A stretch of 37,096 bases of DNA, taken from assembly GCA_036556985.1 (NCBI GenBank), contig DATBIK010000092.1:1-37096 (forward strand). Direction: 5' to 3'. Position numbers and translations under genes: made by a program. Source of the DNA: JAPSGM01 sp036556985. GTDB taxonomy: Bacteria > Chloroflexota > Limnocylindria > QHBO01. Position 1 is the stretch's first letter, and every line of letters begins with the position of its first letter. The notes under the pieces are model-generated. The model was not told where the DNA came from. It did no database searches and worked only from the letters and a program-made list of their open reading frames with translations. Positions 7,346 to 13,804 of this stretch are shown here, in pieces.

Positions 7346-8567
7346 CGCCTCCGATCCTAGCACCCTCCGCCCGCGGCTCACCCTGGGGCTGCTGGCGCTG
7401 GGCCATGCGGTCATCCACGCCCAGTCGGCGCTCATGCCGCTCGTCTACCCGATCGTCATCGTCCAGTTCGGGCTCGACGCACGGGACATCGGCCTGTTCA
7501 TCGCCATCACCACCGCCGTGGGCGGCACGATGCAGCTGCTGTACGGCGTGCTCACCCGCTGGGTGGCGCGACCGGCGATCCTGGCGGCGGGGCAGCTCGT
7601 GTTCGGCGCCTCGCTCATCGTCGGCGGCCTGGCCCAGTCGGTCGGCCAGCTGCTCGCCGCGATCAGCGCCGCCCGTGTCGGCGCCTCGCCGCAGCACCCC
7701 ATCGGCAACGGCCTGCTCTCAGATGCCTTCCCCGCCGAGCGCCGCGGCTTCGCCATCAGCGCCCACATCAGCGGCGGCAACGTCGGCACCATCCTCGTCC
7801 CGTTCGTGGGCGGCGCGCTGCTCGCCGCATTCGGCTGGCAGGTGACGCTGGCGGCCTTTGGCATCCCGGCGCTCGCCGTGGGGCTGGCGATCGCCCTCCT
7901 CGTCCGCGAGGACGCGGCGGCCTACCGCGTGGCCGCGCGGCGCGCCGGATCGGTGCGCAGCCAGTTCGCGGCGGTCGTCCGCCGCCGCGACCTGCGCCTC
8001 ATCCTGGGGGCGGCGCTCGTGGCGGCCGGCGGTCGCGGCCTGGACATCGTCGCGCCGTTCATGCTCCTCTACCTGCGCGGCCCGCTCGGGCTCGACGAGG
8101 GCACCACGGCCGTCCTTTACGCGCTCCTGCTCGTCGGCGCGGTGGTCGGCCCACTCCTCGCCGGATGGCTGTCCGACCGGCTCGGGCGGCGGCGGACGCT
8201 CGTGACCTACTACCTGCTCTCGGCGGCAGGCATCCTCGCCTTCATGGCGGCCGGCGCGAACCTGTGGCTGCTGGCCCCGCTGCTCCTGCCGTTCGGCACC
8301 GCCGTGTTCAGCGAATCACCCGTCCTGCAGGCCTACCTCGCCGATCGGGCCGAGGGACCGATGCGCGACGTGGCCTTCAGCGTGTACTTCACCTTCGCCT
8401 TCGGCATCGGCGCCTTCTGGGCCTTCGTCATCGGCAGCGTGGTGGCGGAATGGGGCTACCCGGCCGCATTCGGCGTCATGGCCGCGAGCTATCTGGCCGC
8501 CGCCACGCTCCTCGTCGCGGTGCGCGGCGAGGGTCAGTCCCCGGTGGTGAAGCCCCAGGAGCGGTAG
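7335..8567 (+). CDS. MFS transporter, second copy (different subfamily)
   Basis: From the GTG at 7335 this is a 410-residue protein with about 12 membrane segments. The first segment is LGLLALGHAVIHAQSALMPLV. Motif A appears between helices 8 and 9 as GWLSDRLGRRRTLV, with a degenerate copy in the first half. The first-half sequence PQHPIGNGLLSDAFPAERRG resembles bacterial sugar or efflux MFS proteins. The start is uncertain: GTG at 7317 or 7335 both overlap the divergent MarR start (7345), and no later start codon precedes the first helix. The 3' end overlaps the convergent secreted protein gene by 34 bases. The substrate is unknown. It may share MarR control because its start lies within the MarR 5' end. 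Confidence 0.85.
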   Translation: MTDIASDPSTLRPRLTLGLLALGHAVIHAQSALMPLVYPIVIVQFGLDARDIGLFIAITTAVGGTMQLLYGVLTRWVARPAILAAGQLVFGASLIVGGLAQSVGQLLAAISAARVGASPQHPIGNGLLSDAFPAERRGFAISAHISGGNVGTILVPFVGGALLAAFGWQVTLAAFGIPALAVGLAIALLVREDAAAYRVAARRAGSVRSQFAAVVRRRDLRLILGAALVAAGGRGLDIVAPFMLLYLRGPLGLDEGTTAVLYALLLVGAVVGPLLAGWLSDRLGRRRTLVTYYLLSAAGILAFMAAGANLWLLAPLLLPFGTAVFSESPVLQAYLADRAEGPMRDVAFSVYFTFAFGIGAFWAFVIGSVVAEWGYPAAFGVMAASYLAAATLLVAVRGEGQSPVVKPQER

Positions 8568-9508
8568 CCGAGGCGGCTGCCTCCGGCAGCGTCCACAGTG
8601 GCCGCCGCCTGCACCCCGTCGCCGACCGAGCGATTGGGGACGCCGGCGAAGGCGTACCAGTAGTCCGCATCACCGAAGTGGAAGCCGCGGATGACCGTCT
8701 TCTGGACCCAGATCTGGCCGTCGGTATCGGCATGCTCGCTCCGGCGCAGGGCATCGCGTCTGAAGCCGGTCCCCTGGCGGAACACCCAGCCATACGAGCG
8801 ATCCGGGTTCGCCAGCAGCCGCCCGACGATGCGGTGCGCGTCGCCGTAGGCGGTGGCGTAGAAGGCCGAGCCACCCAGCGCGAAGATCGGGTACGAGTAG
8901 TTGCGCACCCGCTGCCGCGCCTGTCGGTAGGTCGTCTTCGGGTCGGAGCGCCGGTAGCGCTCGCCGAATCCGGGGGCGTAGTGCGCCTGGCCGTAGACCA
9001 TCACGAAGCCCGGGGCCGGGTTGATGCCGCCCCTGCAGTACCGCCGCTGGGCGGCGCCATCCGAGGCCTTCAGCTTGCCGAGCAGCGCCTTCTCGCCGCA
9101 GTACACCAGGGTCCTCGACCAGTCGTCCCGGTCGCCGTTGCGGGTCGTGCGGTTCAGGCCCCAACCGTTGGCGCGATCGGTCCATTCGGTGCTCGAGTAC
9201 GGGTTCGGGTAGCCGTTGCCGTGCCCGAAGTAGACGACGATGTTCGCCCCCTCGACGGCACTGCGGACGCGCGACCAGGTGGCTCGCGGGGAGTAGGCCT
9301 TCACGACCGTGGCGCCGGCGGCGCTGGCCGCAGCGGCGACGCGGTTGGCGTGACGGCGGTAGCTGTCGGTGATCGAGCCGGTGGGTCCGACGATGATCGC
9401 GACCTTCGGGCCGGCGGCGGCCACCGGCGTCGCGGCGGCGGGGACGATCGTCGCGGCGAGGACGAGGAGGATGGGGAAGAGGACGCGGGCGCGGCGGGGT
9501 ACTGACAA
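8534..9508 (-). CDS. Secreted protein of unknown function
   Basis: This protein has 324 residues from a TTG at 9508. An N-terminal Arg-rich stretch and a hydrophobic segment (VLFPILLVLAATIVPAAA) form a signal peptide. The mature N-terminal domain starts KVAIIVGPTG and contains IVVYFGHGNGYPNPY, an alternating strand/loop pattern with a His-Gly motif that loosely recalls caspase-like folds. The support is too weak for a call. The C-terminal half is rich in Tyr, Trp and Arg and contains GWVFRQGTGFRRDAL and IRGFHFGDADYWYAFAG. The TTG is chosen because GGAG lies about 9 bases upstream and a TAGGGT box at 9540-9545 would give a leader of about 24 bases. A GTG at 9538 lies next to that box. I do not recognise the family. 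Confidence 0.65.
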   Translation of the reverse strand: MSVPRRARVLFPILLVLAATIVPAAATPVAAAGPKVAIIVGPTGSITDSYRRHANRVAAAASAAGATVVKAYSPRATWSRVRSAVEGANIVVYFGHGNGYPNPYSSTEWTDRANGWGLNRTTRNGDRDDWSRTLVYCGEKALLGKLKASDGAAQRRYCRGGINPAPGFVMVYGQAHYAPGFGERYRRSDPKTTYRQARQRVRNYSYPIFALGGSAFYATAYGDAHRIVGRLLANPDRSYGWVFRQGTGFRRDALRRSEHADTDGQIWVQKTVIRGFHFGDADYWYAFAGVPNRSVGDGVQAAATVDAAGGSRLGYRSWGFTTGD

Positions 9509-9539
9509 TGGGCTGCTCCGTGGGATGTGACTGCCCACG

Positions 9540-9545
9540 ACCCTA
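9540..9545 (-). promoter_or_regulatory. -10 box TAGGGT of the secreted protein gene
   Basis: Read on the minus strand, TAGGGT lies 31 bases before the TTG at 9508. The same hexamer precedes the TetR gene. It supports the downstream TTG rather than the GTG at 9538, which would fall before the expected transcript start. Confidence 0.4.
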
Positions 9546-9573
9546 CCCACGTGCCCCGCACCATCCAATGGCG

Positions 9574-9619
9574 CGATGGTCCGCTCGCCCGCCGGCCCCA
9601 TGGGGCCACAGGACCATCG
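9574..9619. terminator. Nested palindrome between isocitrate lyase and the secreted protein gene
   Basis: Outer arms CGATGGTCC (9574-9582) and GGACCATCG (9611-9619) pair perfectly over 9 bases. Inside them is a second perfect palindrome GGCCCCATGGGGCC (9594-9607). It begins 21 bases after the isocitrate lyase stop. There is no T-run on either side, so it could be a factor-independent terminator of the GC-rich kind, an mRNA-end stabiliser or a protein site. Confidence 0.5.
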
Positions 9620-9639
9620 GGCCCGCCAGGTCCGGCCGG

Positions 9640-11934
9640 TCAGCCCGCCCTGGCGATGAGCGCTTCCCGCTCCGGGCTGTCGGCGGCCACCAGGGCCTGC
9701 ACCGCGGCCCCGTCCACCTCGGCCACGATGATGTCGCCGACCTCGTCCGCGACGCTCGTGAACAGGCCGATCTCCCGCATCCGCTCGCATTGCCGCCGGT
9801 TGTCCTCGGTCGGGGTCAGGTAATGGACCGATGCCGCCCGGTACCGATGCATGAGGAAGAGGTGCATGAGGGTCATGAGCCGGCGTCGGCGGAGGTTTGG
9901 GTCGAACGTGTTCTGGTCCCGCACCGACAGGATCGTCCGCCCCCGGCGATCCTGGATCGTGGCGAAGACGATGTTCGCCAGCTTCTGCCCGGCGTCGTCG
10001 CCGACGGCCAGCTCGAGGACCTCGGAGCCGGCGCTGTGCGGCCGCAGCCCGACCTGCGGTGCGAAGCCGAGTTCGTGGCGCTCCGCCCAGCGCGCCAGCC
10101 AGCCAGCCAGCGTCCGTGGCGGGACCTCGGTCTGGACCAGGTGCTGGACCTGGGTCGAGCCGGCGCCCATTGCCTTGGTCGTGGCGGTCAGGCCCGAGGC
10201 TGCGCCGAGGGCCGCGTCGCCGCGCGGCCCGCCGACGAGGCTCTGCGGCGTGCGGTACGGCGAGTCGAGCAGGCGCAGCTTCCGCTGCAGGCGGGCCAGC
10301 GCCAGCATCCCGTCGTCGCGGAGCGCGGTCGCGAAGTCCTCGGCCGCCAGGCCGTCGATCTGATGGCCGCCGTAGGTGATGAAGTTGAAGACGTAGCCCA
10401 GCTTCCCGAGCTCCTCGGGGAACTCGCGCATCTGCTCGTCGCTCATCCCGGTGGTGTCCCAGTTGAACGACGGCGACAGGTTGTAGGCGAGCATCTGGTC
10501 CGGGTGGGCGGCGTGGATCGCCTCCGCGAACTCGCGCGCCTCGTCCAGGTTGGCGGTCTTCGTCTCCATCCACAGGACGTCGGCGTAGGGCGCCACGGCC
10601 AGGGACTTGGCGATCGCGTACGGGATGCCGCCGCGCACCTGGTAGTAGCCCTCCGGCGTGCGGGCGCGCTCCGCGTCCCACGTCACGCGCATGCCCAGGC
10701 CCTCGGCGGCCTCGCGCAGCGCGCTCCACGGCGCGGTGGCCGCGAAGCGCCCCCATTCCGCCGCGTCCATCGGCAGGTCCACGCCCTCCTCCGCCCGAAA
10801 CGGCAGCGCCTCGGCCAGCGCCTCTCCCAGCGTGACCAGGCCGGCGCGCGGCTCCCAGGCGCGCAGGTAGGCGTCCGTGGCCGCGTCGAGGGTGGCTTCC
10901 GGATCCCCGGCATGAGCGGCCGCGATCCGGTCGAGCTCGGCGGCCACACCCGCGCCGGCCAGCCAGGCGTCGGCCGCGGCAGCCTCGTCGGGCGGGATGG
11001 CGTAGAGCCGATGGCCGACGATCTCCTCGACCCCGGCGCGCTCGAGATGGCGCATCACGGCCAGGAACCCGACGCGGTACGACGGCACGTCGGGGTTCGT
11101 GACGCCGAGGATGAACGGCTGGTCGCGCTCGTCGGCGCAGCCGTCGATGAGGTTCGCGGCCTCGGCATCGGTCCGGGCCACCACGATGCCGGGCACGCCC
11201 ATGACGTCGAGCTGGAAGCGCGCGGCGTTCAGTCGCTTGATCTGCTCGTCGACCGGGACGAGAACCTTGCCGCCCTGGTGGCCACACTTCTTGGCGCCGG
11301 GCTTCTGGTCCTCGATGTGGTACCCGGGCACGCCAGCCTCGACGAAGCGTCGGACGAGGTTGCGGACGTGGGCGTCGCCGCCGTGTCCGGTGTCGGCATC
11401 GGCGATGATGAGCGGGGTGAAGTCGGTCTCCGGCGTCGCGGCGCGCTCCTCATCGGTCATGCGCGAGCGGGCGAAGCGCTGGTTGCGGTCGGCGGTGAGC
11501 AGCGCGCGGACGACGCCAGCCGCCTCCTCCGGCACCTGCGAGAGCGGGTAGCTGGCCAGGTCCGGCCCGGGGTCCTCGTGGGCGGAGCCCTTGGCGCTGG
11601 TGGCCCAGCCACCGATGTAGATGCCCTCGATGCCGGCGCGCTTCATGGCCACCGCCTGGCCGGGGGAATACGGGCCGAAGGTTGTGATGGCGCGGCGCTC
11701 CGCGAAGAGCTCGCGCAGGCGCGCGTGGAGGCGCTCGGCGGCGCGCCGCGCGACGGGGTAGTCGACCGGGATGCTGCCGCGCTGCTCGGCCACCTGGCGC
11801 GGCGCGTACAGGCGATTCAGGCCAACGAAGCGCTCCGACGCCATCCAGGCGCGGATCGACGCCACCTCCTCGGCGAGCGGGTCGGGCGGTGCGGGCGCGC
11901 CCGCCTCCGGGCGCGGGGGAAGGGTGACGGCCAC
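9640..11934 (-). CDS. aceA: Isocitrate lyase, long ICL2-type form
   Basis: This enzyme splits isocitrate into glyoxylate and succinate, the first step of the glyoxylate shunt used for growth on acetate or fatty acids. The protein has 764 residues, far longer than the ordinary form of about 430 and matching the ICL2 class of mycobacteria, which carries an extra C-terminal regulatory domain. The catalytic motif KKCGH is at 215-219 with C217 as the general acid. The metal and substrate motifs ADADTGHGG (about 178-186) and NLSPSFNW (485-492) are present. The last 150 residues or so are the added domain, for which acetyl-CoA control is known in the mycobacterial enzyme. A small Cys-motif protein gene lies 10 bases upstream, and a LysR gene is divergent beyond it. 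No malate synthase is seen in this window. Confidence 0.95.
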   Translation of the reverse strand: MAVTLPPRPEAGAPAPPDPLAEEVASIRAWMASERFVGLNRLYAPRQVAEQRGSIPVDYPVARRAAERLHARLRELFAERRAITTFGPYSPGQAVAMKRAGIEGIYIGGWATSAKGSAHEDPGPDLASYPLSQVPEEAAGVVRALLTADRNQRFARSRMTDEERAATPETDFTPLIIADADTGHGGDAHVRNLVRRFVEAGVPGYHIEDQKPGAKKCGHQGGKVLVPVDEQIKRLNAARFQLDVMGVPGIVVARTDAEAANLIDGCADERDQPFILGVTNPDVPSYRVGFLAVMRHLERAGVEEIVGHRLYAIPPDEAAAADAWLAGAGVAAELDRIAAAHAGDPEATLDAATDAYLRAWEPRAGLVTLGEALAEALPFRAEEGVDLPMDAAEWGRFAATAPWSALREAAEGLGMRVTWDAERARTPEGYYQVRGGIPYAIAKSLAVAPYADVLWMETKTANLDEAREFAEAIHAAHPDQMLAYNLSPSFNWDTTGMSDEQMREFPEELGKLGYVFNFITYGGHQIDGLAAEDFATALRDDGMLALARLQRKLRLLDSPYRTPQSLVGGPRGDAALGAASGLTATTKAMGAGSTQVQHLVQTEVPPRTLAGWLARWAERHELGFAPQVGLRPHSAGSEVLELAVGDDAGQKLANIVFATIQDRRGRTILSVRDQNTFDPNLRRRRLMTLMHLFLMHRYRAASVHYLTPTEDNRRQCERMREIGLFTSVADEVGDIIVAEVDGAAVQALVAADSPEREALIARAG

Positions 11935-11944
11935 GAGTCGACGG

Positions 11945-12148
11945 CTACTCGTTGACGTGGTCGCGGTTGCAGAGGTCCGGGCAGGCGCACTCGGCCAGCT
12001 CGGCGACGGTGAGCACCCGCGGCTGCGGCGGGCCCTCCGGGCGCCAGAGGAGCCACGGGTTCATGCGCGCCTGGCCGGCCTCGACGGGCCGACGGGTCAC
12101 GGCGACCGGCTCGCGCCGGCCCCGATCGGTGTAGATGTCAGTGATCAT
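11945..12148 (-). CDS. Small Cys-motif protein upstream of isocitrate lyase
   Basis: This 67-residue soluble protein begins MITDIYTDRGRREPVAV and ends with ECACPDLCNRDHVNE. The end has three Cys residues in the pattern C-x-C-x3-C followed by an Asp-His pair, a plausible metal or redox site. The ATG at 12148 lies 24 bases after a TATGAT -10 box on the minus strand. The gene ends 10 bases before the isocitrate lyase ATG, so they should be one transcript, with this gene first. It is divergent from the LysR gene. I do not recognise a named family. A role in regulating or maturing the lyase is only a suggestion from position. Confidence 0.7.
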   Translation of the reverse strand: MITDIYTDRGRREPVAVTRRPVEAGQARMNPWLLWRPEGPPQPRVLTVAELAECACPDLCNRDHVNE

Positions 12149-12172
12149 GGCTCCAACCCTGCCAGACCAGCT

Positions 12173-12210
12173 ATCATAAGACAAGACGATTCTACCGATG
12201 TGAGTCATAA
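12173..12210. promoter_or_regulatory. Divergent promoter of the isocitrate lyase operon and LysR gene, with repeated TCATAA
   Basis: The 64-base gap is the least GC-rich stretch nearby. The minus strand has a consensus-like TATGAT box (complement of 12173-12178). TCATAA occurs at 12174-12179 and again at 12205-12210 in direct orientation, 31 bases apart. LysR proteins usually bind two sites in such a gap, so these repeats are candidates. No perfect T-N11-A site can be singled out. Confidence 0.5.
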
Positions 12211-12212
12211 AC

Positions 12213-13166
12213 ATGGTTGATGCAAGGTCCGATGCCCCGGCGGATCCCCTGGACGTGGCACGACTGGCGGCCTTCGTGGCCGTCGCCCGCGCGGGCTCGA
12301 TCACGCGCGCAGCCGAGGGACTGTTCGTCACGCAGCCGGCCCTGACCGCCCGACTCCAGGCGCTCGAGCGGTCGCTCGGTGCGCAGCTCTTCGTCCGATC
12401 ACGCCAGGGCAGCCGCCTGACCGATGCCGGCCGCGCGCTCCTGCCGCACGCCGAGCGGGCGCTCTCGGCGCTGTCGCACGGGCGCGAGGCGGTCCAGGAG
12501 GTGCTGAGCGGCGGGGCGGGACGCCTGACCATCGGTGCCGCGCCGGCGGTGAGCACCTACGTCCTGCCGGCCATGCTCCACCGCTTCCAGGCTTCGCACC
12601 CGGGCGTCCGACTCTCGGTGCGCAGCGGCCACTCGGAGGAGGTGCTCGAGATGGTGCTGCGCGAGGAGGTGGACATCGGTCTCATGCGCCCCATCCAGCA
12701 CCCCGAGGTGACGGCCACGCTCCTGTACGAGGACGAGGTCGTGCTCGTCGTGCCCCGCGGCCACCGCTTCGCGACCGCCGGCCACGTCCGGATGGGGGAG
12801 CTGGCGGCCGAGAACCTCATCCTCTTCGACCGCACCAGCTCGTACCACGAGCTGACGAGCGCCATCGTGCGGCAGGCCGGCATCTCGCCCCGCGGCCGGC
12901 TGGACGTGGACAACATCGACGCCGCCAAGCGGATGGTCGAGCAGCGGCTGGGGATCGCCATGCTGCCGCGCACCGCGGTGCAGGCCGAGGTCGGCAGCGG
13001 CCGCCTCGTGCCGGTCACCGTCACCGACATGGCCCCGGTCCGGCGCCAGATCGTCGTGGCCCGGCGCCGGGACGCGGGCGAGGTGTCGCCAGTGCTCGCC
13101 GCCTTCCTCGCCACGCTCGACGACCTGCGGCCGTCCGAGGAGCGGTCGCATCGGTTCCTGGCCTAG
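12213..13166 (+). CDS. LysR family transcriptional regulator
   Basis: This protein has 317 residues, typical for LysR. The N-terminal winged helix reads LAAFVAVARAGSITRAAEGL and then FVTQPALTARLQALERSLGA, ending with LFVRSRQGSRLTDAGRALL. The C-terminal periplasmic-binding-fold domain starts at about residue 105 (LTIGAAPAVSTYVLPAML) and includes the usual VDIGLMR strand. The subfamily resembles CysL/CbbR-like activators, but the inducer is not predictable. The ATG at 12213 has no obvious ribosome-binding site. It is divergent from the small Cys-protein/isocitrate lyase operon and precedes the acetyl-CoA synthetase operon, so a role as regulator of acetate use is likely from context. The first 13 residues are an unusual acidic extension. 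Confidence 0.92.
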   Translation: MVDARSDAPADPLDVARLAAFVAVARAGSITRAAEGLFVTQPALTARLQALERSLGAQLFVRSRQGSRLTDAGRALLPHAERALSALSHGREAVQEVLSGGAGRLTIGAAPAVSTYVLPAMLHRFQASHPGVRLSVRSGHSEEVLEMVLREEVDIGLMRPIQHPEVTATLLYEDEVVLVVPRGHRFATAGHVRMGELAAENLILFDRTSSYHELTSAIVRQAGISPRGRLDVDNIDAAKRMVEQRLGIAMLPRTAVQAEVGSGRLVPVTVTDMAPVRRQIVVARRRDAGEVSPVLAAFLATLDDLRPSEERSHRFLA

Positions 13167-13184
13167 TTGCGTGGCCCCGCTATT

Positions 13185-13300
13185 CATTCGCGTGGCGAAT
13201 GCCGATCCGGGCCGCGCCCTGCCGCCGTGACAGGGCATCCGCGTTACGGATGCTGTATCCGCCCGAAGGGTCGCCGGCGCTATTGGCATTCGCGTGGCAA
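13185..13300. repeat. Three palindromic repeats at an exact 51-base period
   Basis: In the gap between the LysR gene and the cNMP-binding gene there are three related units. They are CATTCGCGTGGCGAATG (13185-13201), GCATCCGCGTTACGGATGC (13235-13253) and GCATTCGCGTGGCAA (13286-13300). The first two can form hairpins with 6- and 7-base stems. Their CATTCG/CATCCG starts fall at 13185, 13236 and 13287, exactly 51 bases apart each time. The stretches GCTATT (before units 1 and 3) and GGGCCGCGCC (at 13210 and 13321) also recur, so longer units of about 100 bases may have duplicated. Confidence 0.75.
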
Positions 13301-13337
13301 CTGAGTGGCGGGGAGGAGCGGGGCCGCGCCGGATGCT

Positions 13338-13365
13338 TCCCGATCGGGACGTGACGCCCTAGCAT
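13338..13365 (+). promoter_or_regulatory. Promoter with TCCCGATCGGGA palindrome for the cNMP-binding/acetyl-CoA synthetase operon
   Basis: A -10 box TAGCAT (13360-13365) is followed 25 bases later by the ATG at 13391. A perfect 12-base palindrome TCCCGATCGGGA (13338-13349) covers the expected -35 position. A regulator, perhaps the neighbouring LysR, could bind there. Its start is also 51 bases after the third palindrome of the upstream array, although the sequence differs. Confidence 0.5.
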
Positions 13366-13390
13366 GTGCGCCACGACAGACGGAGGAACG

Positions 13391-13804
13391 ATGGACACCC
13401 AAGCCGCCGCCCGGATCCCGCTGCTGGCCGTCCTGAAGCCGCGCGAGCGCGAGCAGGTGCTGCGCACCGCGCGCGAGCAGACGTACGCCCCCGGCGACGT
13501 CGTCGTCAACGAGGGCGACCCGGCCACGCGGCTGTACCTCATCAGCTCGGGCACGGCCCGGGTGGAAGTGGGCGGTATCGGCGCCGTGGGCAAGCTGAAG
13601 GAGGGCGACTTCTTCGGCGAGCTGGCGCTCATCGAGGAGCATGGCCGCACCGCGACCGTCATCGCCGAGACCGAGCTCACCTGCCTCCTCATCTCCGCAT
13701 GGGAGTTCAAGGCCTCGCTGGAGGAGCACCCGGAAATGGCCGTCCCCATGCTGCACGCCATCATCGCGCGCCTCCACCGCCAGGAGCACCACGGGAACCG
13801 ATGA
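13391..13804 (+). CDS. Stand-alone cyclic-nucleotide-binding domain protein
   Basis: This 137-residue protein is a single cNMP-binding (CAP effector) domain without a helix-turn-helix or enzymatic domain. The beta-barrel starts near YAPGDVVVNEGDPA. The phosphate-binding cassette reads FFGELALIEEHGRTATV, with E77 and R86 in the positions that hold the ribose hydroxyl and the cyclic phosphate. The E-to-R spacing equals that of protein kinase A. Nucleotide binding is therefore likely. A terminal helix (about residues 112-131) completes the fold. The ATG at 13391 is preceded by GGAGG with ideal spacing. The stop overlaps the acetyl-CoA synthetase start as ATGA (13801-13804), which means coupled translation. 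In mycobacteria a cNMP domain fused to an acetyltransferase controls this enzyme. Here only the sensor half is present. Confidence 0.9.
   Translation: MDTQAAARIPLLAVLKPREREQVLRTAREQTYAPGDVVVNEGDPATRLYLISSGTARVEVGGIGAVGKLKEGDFFGELALIEEHGRTATVIAETELTCLLISAWEFKASLEEHPEMAVPMLHAIIARLHRQEHHGNR

Noticed and set aside
8534..11287. A 917-codon open frame on the minus strand
   Set aside because: Only the part from 9508 down is a real gene. The upper part is an Arg/Gly-rich shadow of the isocitrate lyase gene in another frame, which is common in GC-rich DNA.
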